A DNA stretch of 64,000 nt from Zopfochytrium polystomum (GCA_025765615.1 JAIVFJ010000019.1:310001-374000), one strand, 5' to 3'. Positions 1 through 11,277 are shown, numbered from the stretch's first letter. The notes: generated from the sequence alone by a model not told the origin. A program made the numbers and translations.

Positions 1-795
1 TACGACGTGCACGTGCGAGGGCCATTCGGACTTCTGATTCTGTGAAAGCTGGTGCAGCATCTGGAAAGGCCGATCCGAGGTGGAACTGTCAGTGCATTGT
101 TTGACACGAGATCGTGAAGGATTGCCTACAAGATCGCGACTGCTGAGCCAGTGCAACTTGATCATAAACTGCAGTGAAAGATGTCTTCAAGGCGTGAGGC
201 AGAGAGCTGCTCCCTCGTAATGGCGCTGCGACGCCGGGAAGTTGGCGGGCTGCAGGGAAACGTTGGCGAAGGATCATGGCCGGACTTTTTTGACATGTCG
301 TTCGGTCAACGACCAATAAAATAGTATTTATTAAATACCTCAAAAGAGAAAAAAAAAAGGAAAGAGAAAAAAAAAAGTAGGGTATTGGCGTTGCGCAGTC
401 AGATTGTTTTTGCAAACTCTCTCGCCGCCTGCCTGTCCCAGCTCCTTTCAACATCAGTTTTTCCGTTTTGTTGAAACCAATCCGACCGCAATTGAAGACA
501 AAGAAGAATATTTTCTTTTTTTTGTTAGGCTTTTCGTATTTTCCTCCTTTTTTTCTTCGATTTTTTATTATAGAACTTTTCCTTTTTTTATAGTTCATAT
601 TTTTCGTATTTGTCAATGTTTCGAACACGAATCACCCCACCACTGAATGATCGCACGCATCCGAGATAAAAATAATCCTTCGAGAAGGCGTCCAAATTAC
701 AGCAATAGTTACTAGGGAAATTTGAGTTGCACTTACGTTTTGTGGGGAATTACAGTCAACAAACACACATACACAGGCATGACAAATCTTCTTCA
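1..795. other. AT-rich spacer, no gene seen
   Basis: The first 800 bases are mostly AT-rich with A-runs near 345-378 and T-runs near 505-600. Open frames here are short, lysine- or phenylalanine-rich and contradict each other on the two strands, so I do not call a gene. The stretch probably contains the promoter of the gene starting at 796. Confidence 0.5.
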
Positions 796-1739
796 ATGTC
801 TGGATTACATACTCAAGCTCAGACCATGGGCGTGGACAAGCCAGACAGGCCACTTCGGCTGTTCTCTGTGCCTGTCACACCCGTGGTGAAGGAATTCTAC
901 TCACAGCACGGCAATGTCAAGCAACCAGTCAACAACACTGCACACAACGAGCACGAGTTTTTCACAAATGTGTATGAACAGTTCCACAGTCGCCTTGGAC
1001 CCATTCCAATCCGCCACGACAACGAATCATACACTTCGGCTGAGGCAACAGTCAACAATATTCCCGTACTCTTTGCTTTCGAAAACACTGATGCAAAACA
1101 AGTATATTGTCTCCCTGGTGGATTGGCTCCGCATGTGTTGAGGAATGACTTGCCCCTTCGATGCGAATCCGGAAGGCTCTTCATTTTAAAGCATGGTCTT
1201 TTACCCAACCTCAAGTCTTTCAACAAGTTCCAGAAGGAAGTGCTTAAGCGTGTTGGAGTGCTTGATAGATCCCAGGCACCGCTGCCAATGTTCAAAACAA
1301 TATTGTTTCCCACTTGCACGCTATTCCTGACCCCGACTATGTGGGTCTTGAACTCTACTGGAGCCAATGGGCAACTTCCATTTCGGCATTGCCAGAGGAT
1401 ATGCGAGAGGCTGCTATTCACTCACTTCCACTGCAGCACTTGCTGGAACTCCTCCATATTCGCTTCAGAATGAGCGTGGCCACGACTCGACTTTCTGAGT
1501 TAGACCGTGGCCGCACAGTTGTTGGAAACATGCTTCGATCGCACCTTGGCCAAATTGACCAGCTTATCAGTGCCGCTCGTGACAATCTTGCTCGACTTGA
1601 ATTTTTCAAGTCACTGATTGAGTCGCAGGAAAACATACTAGCGGGAGTTTTCAATCTTGGTGTTCCAGTTGAGAATCCCATTGCTCAATCATTTCTGGAA
1701 CAAATTGTCGACCAAGCCGATGTTGACCATGCTGAGTGA
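796..1739 (+). CDS. Hypothetical protein, frame broken or one intron
   Basis: I do not recognise this protein. It starts at ATG 796 and stops with TGA at 1737-1739. Up to about 1270 the coding frame is frame 1; from about 1276 a second frame carries equally protein-like sequence (HAIPDPDYVGLELYWSQW) to the stop. Two explanations fit. One is an 80-nt intron at 1196-1275 (GTCTTT...CCCAG), which restores the frame but removes about 25 plausible residues. The other is a single-base frameshift near 1270-1285. The C-terminal half looks helical and leucine-rich. No signal peptide or membrane segment is visible. It sits next to a dead Tc1-like transposase, so it could belong to a mobile element, but I see no transposase motif in it. 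Confidence 0.4.
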
Positions 1740-1861
1740 AGCTTCCTTATGATCTGCCTTGCTCTCAGAGTTTTCTTCTGTTCTTTTTCCTTTCTTGGTT
1801 TGTGTGCGTTGTTGCTCTCAGTCTTTTGTGATGGTTTCATTCATCATTTATTGGAACCCCA

Positions 1862-2559
1862 TCTTCTCCATTTTCAATTTGGAACCGACAGCAGGGTCAA
1901 AAACACCATTTTTCACGGTACCCACAGTGTCGAAACATTTTGTCCATTGGAAAGTTCTCGTACCATCGAAGAATATGAGCAATAAACAGAGGGAGTGTTT
2001 TGTCAGTCAACTGGCCTTCTGGATAATCGCGCTGCATTTGGCTTTTGATAATTCCAAAGAGAATTTCGATAGGGTTGTAGAATGGGCAGTAGGCAGAAAG
2101 AAATACCGGGATAATACCAATTGATCGGAGATGGAGGGTGAAGTTTGGATCGCAGTGGATTCAGGCACCATTCATCACCCAAACGGAGTGATGGCTTGGG
2201 TAACAGCGCACTTTGCCTTAAACACGATTGATGAATGAAATAAGGAGTAGGGCAAAACCCACCTGATTTTAATGCGAAGTTGCGGCAGGCAGCGACAAAC
2301 TTCCATCGAGTGAACGTTCCTTCAGTCATTACTGACTCCAGTAGACCGCTAACTCCAATGAAGCATAGGAGGGAGACACGTGCCAATCGTCGAAATTCCC
2401 CTCGAAAGCGCAGTCGCTCTCCTTCGAGTAGCCCCTCGATCGTCTTAGGCCCCGATTGTCAAAGGAAACCTCATCCGAAAATACCAAGCCTGCATGATAC
2501 CAATCGATTATTGGAAGCTCCTCTGTAAATCTGGTAATGTTGTCCTGCTTAGTTGACAT
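1862..2559 (-). pseudogene. Tc1/mariner (IS630-like) transposase, broken
   Basis: This is the C-terminal part of a DDE transposase of the fungal Tc1/mariner (IS630-like) type. Reading 2559 downwards, the first catalytic block is FSDEVSFDNRG, followed by RVSLLCFIGVSGLLE and GTFTRWKFVAACRNFAL. After frame changes, the conserved end block YCPFYNPIEILFGIIK lies at about 2030-2090. The second catalytic Asp block reads MNGA followed by a stop codon (about 2151-2174), where active members have an Asp. The N-terminal DNA-binding half is missing; the element is cut off where the PIF/Harbinger terminus begins at 2597. At least two frameshifts, one stop and one lost catalytic residue make it non-functional. 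Confidence 0.75.
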
Positions 2560-2742
2560 TGCTCGACGCTCAATAACCTTAATTTTTCACAGTTAAGGCC
2601 CCGTTCGGCGCCCCTGGCGCCCTTTTGCTTGGTTTTTTTGCGTGTGATTTTTCGATGGCAAATATCCCAACAAGAAGAAGGAAAAAAACAACAGGATTTT
2701 TCATCCCAAAAAATTCCAAAAAAACAAGCTAAAAAATTACAG

Positions 2743-4135
2743 AGCATGTCCACCGCATCCGCCAACTCCATCGACGCCTTGTCATCCACCATAGTTGAGA
2801 AAGGAAAATCCACGGCAGCAACAAAGAGGACGAAGGTGGCAGTTGAGGAGTCAGAAGAGTCGGATGCACCAACATCGTCTTCTCGCAAGGCAACTCCAGT
2901 GAAGAAGGGAAAGAAGAAGGCAGTTCTTGATTCAGACGGGTCGGATGATGACGAATCAAATGACAATGGCAACTGCGACGCTGAAGGGACAACAGGCAGT
3001 TTGACTGCAAGGATGGCCTGGACTTAATAAAAAAATTAGCTACATGCTGCAGTGCCTGCTTCAACAAGTGAAGGAGGGGAAGCGAGCTGGTGGCACTTTC
3101 AAGGATGAAGCGTGGAACGCTGTCAGGGACAGCTGCAAAGCGAAGTTCAAGTCAAACTCCATCGTCACAGTGACGAAGCTGAAAGCGAAGTTCCAGGAAC
3201 TTAAAAGGAAGTAAGGGATTTGCTTCACACCTTGCATTGTACTGATCAAGTCTTTGCCAAAAGGTGGAAGGCGGCAATGAAAATGAAAGGTTTGAGTGGC
3301 TTTGGCTGGGACGATGAAGCAAATAAGCCAATTGCGAAAAGAAAGGTCATTGATTCGTTTTTGAAGGTAGGCTCATCTCCAAAACCTGATATTGAATTCT
3401 TACCAATGATCAACCCAGCCCATGGACGAAAAGAAGAGAAGGATGTATCAAAAGATTGCAGATCAAGGGCTTGAACATTTTCAGCTCATGAGCCAAGTCT
3501 TTAGTGGGACAACTGCAGTTGGTTCCCTTGCGAAAGGGACTGGACAGGATGTGATGGATTACTCCAACGATTCTGGGTTGTTTGAGGACGATGTCGGCAA
3601 CGAGATCGAGAACGAGATCGACAAAGAGATTGCGGATGAGAGCGGCCAGGAGCAGGCCCCAGCAGCAGACGAGTCAGAGGCACCCACTGAGCCAACGAAA
3701 ACAGCATCTACCATCACCATGCCACAAAAAAAATCTACAAGCAAAAGTGGGTCGGAGGTGGCGGTTGGGGAAAGGCTGAAACGATCGCACAAAGCAGGAG
3801 AAGGGAAAACAGTTGAAACTATCAGCGAGTTTCGAAACGCACTAGTAGAGTTTAAGGAAACTGTAAAAGGACTGAGTGAGACAGTAGAGCAACCCATGGC
3901 ACCATTTCCAACATTCATTACGCGGTCATCAAACTCTGTACGTGCAGGCTCCATCCTGCAAAGCCTCCTTCGGACTGATGATTCTGACCCCTCACGCCAG
4001 TTCCTTCGCCTGTTTGAGGTTTTTGATGCTGCCAAGTGCTTTTCCGCAAACCTCACGTATATGGATATTTTTCTTGGCTTCAACGCTGATGAACTTCGCG
4101 TGGAGTTTATTCGGAACATGTTGGTAGATCATTGA
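2743..4135 (+). pseudogene. PIF/Harbinger Myb/SANT-like protein, broken
   Basis: This is the accessory DNA-binding protein of the PIF/Harbinger element. An acidic, serine-rich N-terminus (from about 2743) leads into a Myb/SANT-like domain. The domain reads LLQQVKEGKRAGGTFKDEAW at about 3056-3115 and continues KLKAKFQELKRK to about 3210. A GTAAGG...AAG segment at about 3211-3250 looks like a short intron, and the domain ends with MKGLSGFGWDDEA. Stop codons at 3025-3030 break the frame just before the domain. The following 237-residue stretch (3422-4135) is acidic, then helical, and ends normally. In this superfamily the Myb-like protein helps bring the transposase to the element ends. Here it cannot be made in one piece without repair. 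Confidence 0.65.
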
Positions 4136-4168
4136 GCGAAGTAAAATAAAGCATGTGCCAAACTTGTT

Positions 4169-4983
4169 TCATCTTTGTCGGCGTGCAGTCAGAACCTTTT
4201 CATAATCATTCCACATGGCTTTGGCAATCGTATCTCGTGCATGGGCTGCAGCAGAATCATCAATGGACTCGTCAGCACTGGAGTCGTCCTCCAGCTCCTC
4301 CACAACATCTGCGGAGCCTTCATCTTCATCATTGCCCTTGTTGAACGAATCTGTCAGTTGCTCAATACAGATAAAGTTAAACAGAACAAAAAGAGCCAAA
4401 ACGAGGTTACCCTGCACTCGAATACTGAATGGACACATGTGGGACAGGATTGGAAACCAGATCTTCAAAGCACCAAAAATGCGTTCAATCACGTTGCGAG
4501 CCGTTGTGTGATGCAAGTTAAAAAGCTCCTTATAATCCTTCACACTAAGGATGGACGATCATTAGGACGTGACACATTAGCTGCGCAGCCTCACCGCTCA
4601 AACCCTTGGGCAAATTCTTTTAGGTGGTATCTAATACCCCGGTAAGGCACTAAAATTGAAGTCCACAACGCATATCCAGCATCAGCGAGAAAAAATTTGC
4701 CAGGAGGAATGGTGAAATTGTCGCTTCTTGCATCATCCAGTACCTGTGGAGGAAAAAAGAAAAGCTGGGCGACGTTCTTCAGATGAAAATATCTGTACCT
4801 GTGAATCGTGCGCGCTGCCTTCCCACCCAGCGCAAACATACTGAAAAACCATATCAAACCCACAAGCAGCGAGTACGTTTTGGCTGAGAGCACCTTTTTG
4901 GTTCCTCCAAGGAACTGACTGCGCCTCATCCACACAGGCTGAAATGTGGGATCTGTCAAGCGCTCCTTGAATTCCACAGCCAT
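4169..4983 (-). pseudogene. PIF/Harbinger DDE transposase, truncated
   Basis: Minus-strand fragments carry the C-terminal half of a DDE_4 (Harbinger) transposase. FFLADAGYALWTSILVPYRG and IRYHLKEFAQGF lie around 4600-4720, and ELFNLHHTTARNVIERIFGA lies around 4470-4530, followed by an acidic tail. The Asp of LADAGY and the Glu of NVIERIFG match the usual second and third catalytic positions. Between the two pieces (4544-4590) the frame is lost through stops and shifts. The N-terminal part with the first catalytic Asp is absent beyond 4983. The gene is convergent with the Myb/SANT gene, the usual layout for this superfamily. Confidence 0.7.
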
Positions 4984-5428
4984 GCCTGAGTCCTCACCTC
5001 AATTGCATCACTCTGATGAATTATCCTCTTCTGTGACAAAACACTTTTGGCTCATTCCGAGGAGTAGCCCCAGCTTGTAGGCTAGTGTGGCCCGGACCTG
5101 TGTCAGAGAAGGTGGAGTCCTGAGCAGGGAGCCGATTCTGCAAGGAGTACCAACCAGGAGACAGTTATTCTCCTGATGTGCCTGGGAGAGACGCAGGGGA
5201 AAGCGTTGAGGGCAAGCTGTGTATGGAAGAGTGGTCGCCTCACCTCATAGGTACTGGGGGGAACCCAGACCAGCATTGTGCAGAAGGCTCACCTGTGCAG
5301 AGTTTCTCACGTGCTTTCTTTTCAAAAAAAAAAAAAAACTTGTCAACAGACACTCGAGACCTTTTGCCGCCACTCTCCACCACCGCCCTCCACCACCTTG
5401 CCACCGCTCCCCACCGACTTGCCGCCGC

Positions 5429-5530
5429 CAGATTGACGCCAGATTGACGCCAGATCTCCAGATCGTCGCCAGATCGCCGTCAGATCGTCAGATTGCCGCC
5501 AGATTGACTCCAGATTGCAGCCAGATCGTC
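5429..5530. repeat. Degenerate ~11-bp minisatellite, patch 1
   Basis: A loose tandem repeat with the core GCCAGATTGAC or GCCAGATCGTC occurs about nine times. Units vary by substitution and small indels. A second patch of the same motif lies about 330 bp downstream. Confidence 0.6.
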
Positions 5531-5756
5531 AAAGCGCCTCCTCAATATCGCACTGCACCCCAACACACACGAACCCCTCAGCAATCATCAGTGGAAAGTC
5601 TTTCTCCGTGCACCGCACCTTTGCCACTCCTGCCGCCACCCCCCTGGCCATCCACGCTACCGCTCGTGGCATCGCTCGACGCAGCCCTGCTCCACCACCT
5701 TCACCCCGCAACCTCCCTTGACTCGCCGCTCTGCGCCACAGCTCCCTCACATTTTG

Positions 5757-5865
5757 ACACCAGATCGCCGCCAGATAGCCGCCAGCGTGAGGTGGAAGGT
5801 CGCCCTCCACCACCACCCTCCACCGCCTTGCCACCACCACATTGACGCTAGATCGCCGCCAGATT
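5757..5865. repeat. Degenerate ~11-bp minisatellite, patch 2
   Basis: The same core (CCAGATCGCCG, CCAGATAGCCG, CTAGATCGCCG, CCAGATTGCCC) recurs here, interrupted by a C-rich stretch with CCACCACC units. This shows that the motif family has spread across the region. Confidence 0.5.
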
Positions 5866-6854
5866 GCCCAATTGCTATTGCCCCACCGAGATCACTGCCT
5901 TGAAAGCACCTCAACGCGACTGCAACTGCTACCCTCACCAACGCAGCCAGGTTGCTGAAAACTCCTTCTGCCAGCTTGCCAGCGAGATTGTGACCAATCT
6001 CCTGTTGAATTGCAATCGCCTTCACCATCTCAACCACATCACAATCTTCGTGCTGAATTGGGATTGTACCCCAAAATCTCTTGCCTCAAACAAAGCTCCC
6101 CAACTAACACTCAAGACCTTTTGCCACTGCCCTCCGCCGACTTGCCACCACCAGGGTCGGGTTCACCACCACCTACAGATTACATCAGTCACTTTCCTGC
6201 TGTGGTCTCGATCCAGATCTGCCACTACTCCACACCTACGCGCGATTGCTACACTCGTGTCCCTCCTACACATCCCCATAATCCAAACCACCTCGCTGAT
6301 GAAGATCAGCAGCCTCTGCTATTTCCTCTATCGTGTGACCTATCGGTTCCCCACCTTTCTCATTGCCTGCCACATCGTTTCTGTCTCACCCATCTGGCTT
6401 CTCGTCGTTGAGCCCTTGTGCCTCATGGACACCTCCACTGCCACTTCTTGCTTCAGTTAAACTTCTTCCAATCTATCTCCTTGCTGTCTGCATCTAGGAC
6501 ATGATCTACTCTCGGCTCTTGCCCTTCTGACTGTCATCCTCAGATCTCCGTGCCATCCCTCCCAGCAGCCTTGCGGCCTCCCATCACCATCCATCTTTCC
6601 ACTTCAGAAGACCTGTCGCCCTTTGTGTTGCCACTTTCCTCCATTGCAACCTCCCTTCATCATCATTCCTCATCAACAGAATGGTTGCTTGTCCTGTTAT
6701 CCCTTCACTTTTGGTTCCAACCCTACTGCCCACTTTTTTTACCTGGCTTTTGCCCCTCTAACCATAAACCTTGATGCTGCCTTCTCTAACCTTCCCTTTT
6801 TGGAACTGACTCAGGCTTTGCCTACTTTGACTACTATCACAACGAATATTACTC

Positions 6855-7110
6855 ATTCTTTCTCTCTTCAACCAAGTTTTCTCCTTGGGCCTCACTTGAA
6901 CTCTTCTTGGGTTTCGACACAGACAGCAAGTCCATTGCCCTCAGCTACAACTTTACTGCACAGACCATTCTTCGGACACGCCACTATAACTTGCATGAGC
7001 ATGTCTTTCCTGGCCTTGTCCGCAGTGACACTAAGCTTCAATCTCTTAATTCTGATTTCTTAACTTCTCTCTCTGATGATTTTACGGATTTTCCTGAAAC
7101 TGACGACTCT
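6855..7110 (+). pseudogene. Possible Ty1/copia integrase C-terminal scrap
   Basis: One frame reads KFSPWASLELFLGFDTDSKS at about 6876-6935 and continues with NFTAQTILRTRHYNLHEHVFP. This matches the pattern of the copia integrase C-terminal GKGYFLGY-like block, in which a Lys and a GF/GY-D-DSK motif precede the RH/RDV-F element. The reading frame continues into acidic low-complexity sequence and then directly into the LTR at 7514. This supports a decayed copia element, but no reverse transcriptase or protease remains. The assignment rests on a short stretch and is tentative. Confidence 0.35.
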
Positions 7111-7513
7111 CCTTCTTTCGAGCCTGTCGAGCGACCACTTGACTCTTACTGTCGATTATCCAACTCTCCTCCTGACAGTGCTCCCTCCTCTCATACTCGC
7201 CAGCAACTGCACCAGGCTTCCAGGGGGAGAGAGCCGCCATCATCATCAACAAACACCTCAGATCAACCTCCAACTCTTCCCCAAGATATTGAAGATGATA
7301 ATGACGATGACAACTATGGTTGGAACCCTGACATGTTTGCTGTCATCCTGGGCGAAGACAAAGACAAACCTGAAAAGAGCCTAGCTCCAACAGCAGACCG
7401 CATAGCAGCATCCATCAACACTGAACCGGAACCTCTCATTAAATCACCACTTCCACCATCTGTCATTGTCAACAAGATGCACCGTGCTACACCATGGCCA
7501 TCGTGCAGGGGGG

Positions 7514-7886
7514 TGTTAGGAGGAACTGACTGGTTAGCAGCAAGAGGCACAAGATGGACCCAAACGTATTGTGACTGTCAGTTATTGTTCTCACAATGCC
7601 CATGGGAGAGTGAGCCTCCGCCAATGCAGACCTGGGCGCTGGCTTGTGCTGTTGACAAATACTCTGAGTATTAAGTGGAATGGAAACCTGGTGTCAACAG
7701 TTTTCCTCCTCCTCTGCTCAAGCAGATAATGTAGGAGAGGTTTTTACCCTGTGCCAGTCACGCTTGCCTTGGAACTATTACAGCATGTATATCATCATCA
7801 TGTATCAAGAATTCATAACAGAGTTTTTTCTCTTTCTCTCCAAGTTGGGTAGAAGGACTACCCACAAACACACATCTCCACTTCAT
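7514..7886 (+). mobile_element. Solo LTR, copy 1, 3' truncated
   Basis: This starts TGTTAGGAGGAACTGACTGG and matches the other LTR copies in the window (from 12133, 12393, 12949 and 42985) up to the phrase acacatctccacttcattc. The remaining 30-40 bases of the full LTR are missing; a long hairpin begins exactly at the break. The LTR starts right after the possible copia scrap, which would fit a copia origin. Confidence 0.75.
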
Positions 7887-7955
7887 TCTTGTCAGGAACA
7901 GGGCAGGACAGGACAAGGCAAACAAGTGTCCTGTCCTGCCTTGTTCTTGACAAGA
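7887..7955. repeat. Perfect-looking hairpin, ~29-bp arms
   Basis: The arm ttgtcaggaacagggcagg... (from about 7887) is mirrored by ...cctgccttgttcttgacaa, with only two G:T-type mismatches and an 11-base loop (aggcaaacaag). It abuts the broken end of the LTR. Its function is unknown; it could be a transposon terminus or a foldback arm. Confidence 0.7.
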
Positions 7956-8758
7956 GCAGAGTGGGCCAACTTCCGTTTCTGTTCCCAGTTTCCGCATTCT
8001 ATGACACTTGGTACCTTGTGTACTTTAATCATGAACGAGTTTTCACTGGGATAACCCAGTGTTCCAGCTTTTCCTCATGCCGTTGGCATCTACTGTAATC
8101 AATCACTTCTTATGACTACCACACTAGATGGGAGACATTTTGCAGCAAAACCACACCAGGGCACTGTCCCTTTAACCAGGAGTTCCCCATCATTGACGGC
8201 CTGTCCTTTCTCCTCATACCCACTAGACTATGAGATGAGCCTTCCAAGATGTAAAGGATCTCGTAATTTGACAGACTCCTCTGTTGGGAAGCAAAAACGT
8301 GGTTCGGGGAAGCTTGAAAGGAGAATTTGATTTGGAACGGTCGCTTCTGTCCTTGAACGGTCATCCTGCTTGATTCATCGTGCTATCTAGGTGGTGGGCC
8401 CAAATAAAGCGAGGGTGCAATGGGTGCGAGGCTTTTTGACAGCAAGGTGCCCCCAAGATCAAATTAGGAAAAGGATAAACAGAAAAAAATAACGAAAACG
8501 CCTGTCCAGGCACAACGATAAGGAACCGAAAAAATAGGGGAAAAAACTCCTCAACCCTGAACTGAAGAAAGGATATTACAAAGGAGCAAATGAATTCGAG
8601 GTTCCAGAAAGGAGGAGTCGCGAAGCGGCCGGGAGAAAGAGCGCAAAAGAAGACAACCAGTGTGGTGTTGCGGCGCAAATGCGGCCTCTGCCGCGGGATA
8701 AGAAGAGAGAGGCATAAATGAGGGTTGCGGGGAGCAAAGATACGCGGAAAGCCCTGCA
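7956..8758. other. Spacer, probable 3' flank of the kinase gene
   Basis: No coding region is supported here. The minus-strand frame at 8361-8759 is phenylalanine-rich, has no recognisable motif and lies directly downstream of the kinase stop codon, so it is probably 3'UTR and flank. Confidence 0.5.
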
Positions 8759-11277
8759 TTAATTCAAGAAGGGGTGCACAAGCATCTCCTTAACAGTCAA
8801 CCGGGTCTTAGCACTAGTCACGAGGATCTTCTTGACTAAATCTTGCGCCTTCTGCAAACGCACGTCCTCAATGCCTTCACCCGAGCTCCTTTTGTTGTCC
8901 TCGTTTCCGTGCAGCGCATCGGGAAACCGGTACTCAGCCATTGCGATGCGCTTGTAAAACGCTCGGGGTCGCTGGCCAGGTTCCAGAGTGAACGGTAGTT
9001 CCCCAGTCAACATTGCGAACAAAATCACGCCAAGCGCCCAGGCGTCTGTCCGCCGTCCGTCGTACGGTTGCTGCAAAATAACTTCAGGTGCTGTATATTC
9101 CTCAGAGCCACATCTGGCTGTCAGCAGTTCAACCGGTGGCAAATAGCCAAGTGGCCGCCGATGATCCGCAGCCGTCCCAGTTTCCGCGCTTGTTGCGGTT
9201 TCGGGCAGCGGTTTTAGACGGCATGCGAAAGCAAAGTCAATAAGCTTGACATGGAGAGGGTCCGACAGTGTTAGGAGCACGTTTTCGATCTTCAGATCGC
9301 GATGGCAAATCAGGTGCTCATGAAGGTAGTTAACCGCTGCAGTTGGGCAAATAATTTTGGCGTCAAGAAAAAGCGACTTAAACAAACACAACACTCCTCG
9401 AACCTGACAACAACTCTCCAAACAGTCTGGCAACCTCAGGCAAGGTGAGTTTTTCTCGATGGTCTGCTATGTAATCAAACAGCTCGCCGCCGCCGACGAA
9501 TTCGAGGGCAACACACACATGATCCGGCAGATCAATTCTTTCGATCACGGAAACAATATTTTCGTGCTTGAGAGACTTCAGTGGATAAGCGAGGATAAGC
9601 ATATGAACTTGTTAAAAAAGATAAGTTGATCCGTCATGAACTAACCTTCATGATTTCCATTTCGCTCTCTACACCAGACTTGACACGAGAAGACGTGGCA
9701 ATCATTTTCCGAGAAGTAAGCTTGAGAGCAACTAGCTTTCCATCACGAGTGTCCGTCGCCAGCTTAACTTTTGAAAACGATCCCACTCCAACCGTCTTGA
9801 CTACTTTATATCGGCCAGCTACGCAATCTACATCAGCCGTCGAAAGAGGAGACACGGCAGATGAGGTTGCTTGCGTTCGCCCAGAATCCGGATGGAGTGG
9901 TGAATATCTTTCCTTAGCAGGCGTGGCAGGCGTTGCTTCGTCCACCTTAACTGGACTCAACAGTGCCGGCGGATCGTCCCGAACAGGAGAGGTGAAGAAA
10001 GAGCTGTGAGGTGATTTTCTTGGTGACGGCGTTGACGTCCTGTTAGGCGTCTCCCCTGAATGCTTCGAGAATACGCCGACCATTCCTCCCTTCCAGGTCC
10101 CTCTCGAGTCCTCCGACAAAATCGGTCTTGATTCGCTTTCCGTGCTACGCCTACTTCCAGATTCGCTCAGCGCAAAGGAGGTCCTACGTTCCTCCCCATG
10201 CGGAACAAACGGTAGCAGCTTCGGAGAAAGATCAGAAGAGACGGGGAATGAAAGGAATGGGGACGTTGAATACGAGTCAAGCCCTTCGTGCACCGATTGA
10301 GACAGCAAATTCTGAGTTTCGAGGATGCTGGCCCACGATCGTGACTTCAGTCGAGAATGCCTTGACGGATCCCAGTTGCGGAAATACAGATTGAACTCCG
10401 AGCGAGTTGGAGAAGGAGGTGGTAGTCGTCCGTCCAGTTCCAGTAGCGTCGGGCTTTCTGACCGAAGGCCCATGGAGTCCACAACACGAACTGGAAAAGG
10501 TACGTCAGTTCCATGCTGACCGGGTGAATGCGGCCGATCTATTTGCAATGCATTCAGGATTGGAGAAACAGACAAGTGATGATGGCTAGGCTGAGGGCTG
10601 TACAGCTCACGGTTGGGCGACGCACTCCCGCCCAAATTCAGAGACTCTCGCGACCGGAAACGGGACGGTGTCGTCGACCTGGGGAACGTTAGCGGTGTGG
10701 TGGGCGCCGCTGAAAGGTGGTTGGGGTCCTGAGGAAGAGGAAATAGCATGCTCGCTCCGATGCTAGCGGGTCGAGTCGGAGCAAGAGCTCTAGGAGACCC
10801 TTTCGGAGAAGGGGGACCGAGTGAACGACGGGACGTTCGTCGAGCAAGTCCCCCAGAAGGCGAAGGTTGCTCCTCTGGCTCTTGAACTATGATACCAGAT
10901 GCAACGATCGGCTTTACAATCCTCGCATCCACTGAAAGTGATAGCCTTTGGCCATAGGTAAGGTTATCGTCGCCATCCTCAGATGTTCTGATAGTTGGCG
11001 CCGTCGACAAGGTCAACGGCAGGAGGGGCGGCGGAGGGGTTGGGGTAGCCACATTTGCAGCTGCTGGCTCAACAACTCCTGGGGTTGAGGACGGTGGGGA
11101 GGATGAGGAAGAGGAGGAAAACGATGAAGAAGATGACTCTGTTGATGATAGTCGGCGTTGGAAGGGAACGGATGGCGCCCCATCGATGGGAAGGAGGGGT
11201 GGCGGTGGAGACGGCGTGGCCGAAGTCGACCATGGGGTGTCCCAAAAGTGCCGGTGCCGTTGGGGATGGTCCTGCAT
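8759..11277 (-). CDS. CAMK-type Ser/Thr protein kinase with DFA motif
   Basis: The coding exons are 11277-9646, 9575-9404 and 9336-8759 (793 aa), with introns of 70 and 67 nt. I chose ATG 11277 because the open frame further upstream only has a GTG. Residues 1-486 are disordered and rich in Ser and Pro. The kinase domain spans about 490-786: glycine loop GVGSFSKV, ATP lysine in VALK (K519), HRDLKIEN (D615), metal motif DFA instead of DFG (635-637), and CGSEEYTAPE (684-686). The activation segment is about 50 residues, unusually long. CGSEEYTAPE and PYDGRRTDAWALGV resemble fungal SNF1/KIN-like CAMK kinases, but I cannot name an orthologue. The protein is probably cytosolic. The Gly-to-Ala change may affect activity. 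There is no membrane segment and no linked substrate gene. Confidence 0.85.

Larger units (their letters stand above)
2597..4990. mobile_element. PIF/Harbinger DNA transposon, right end lost
   Basis: Two convergent genes typical of PIF/Harbinger elements lie here: a Myb/SANT-like protein on the plus strand and a DDE_4-type transposase on the minus strand. The left end is marked by ggccccgttcggcgcc from 2597, a GG-CC-GTTCGG terminus typical of the superfamily, preceded by a TTA/TAA trinucleotide that fits its usual 3-bp target duplication. I could not find the matching inverted terminus. The transposase loses its N-terminal part near 4983, so the right end is deleted or replaced by the unrelated repeat DNA that follows. 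Confidence 0.7.
4991..6889. other. Pyrimidine-rich repeat spacer, no gene seen
   Basis: This stretch is C/T-rich on the plus strand and has long but proline/threonine/leucine-biased open frames that I regard as compositional. An A-run lies at 5326-5338. The phrase around 5351-5432 (actcgagaccttttgccgcc) recurs diverged at about 6107-6154, so part of the region is an old direct duplication. Two minisatellite patches are listed separately. It may be internal or LTR sequence of an uncharacterised retroelement. Confidence 0.4.
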
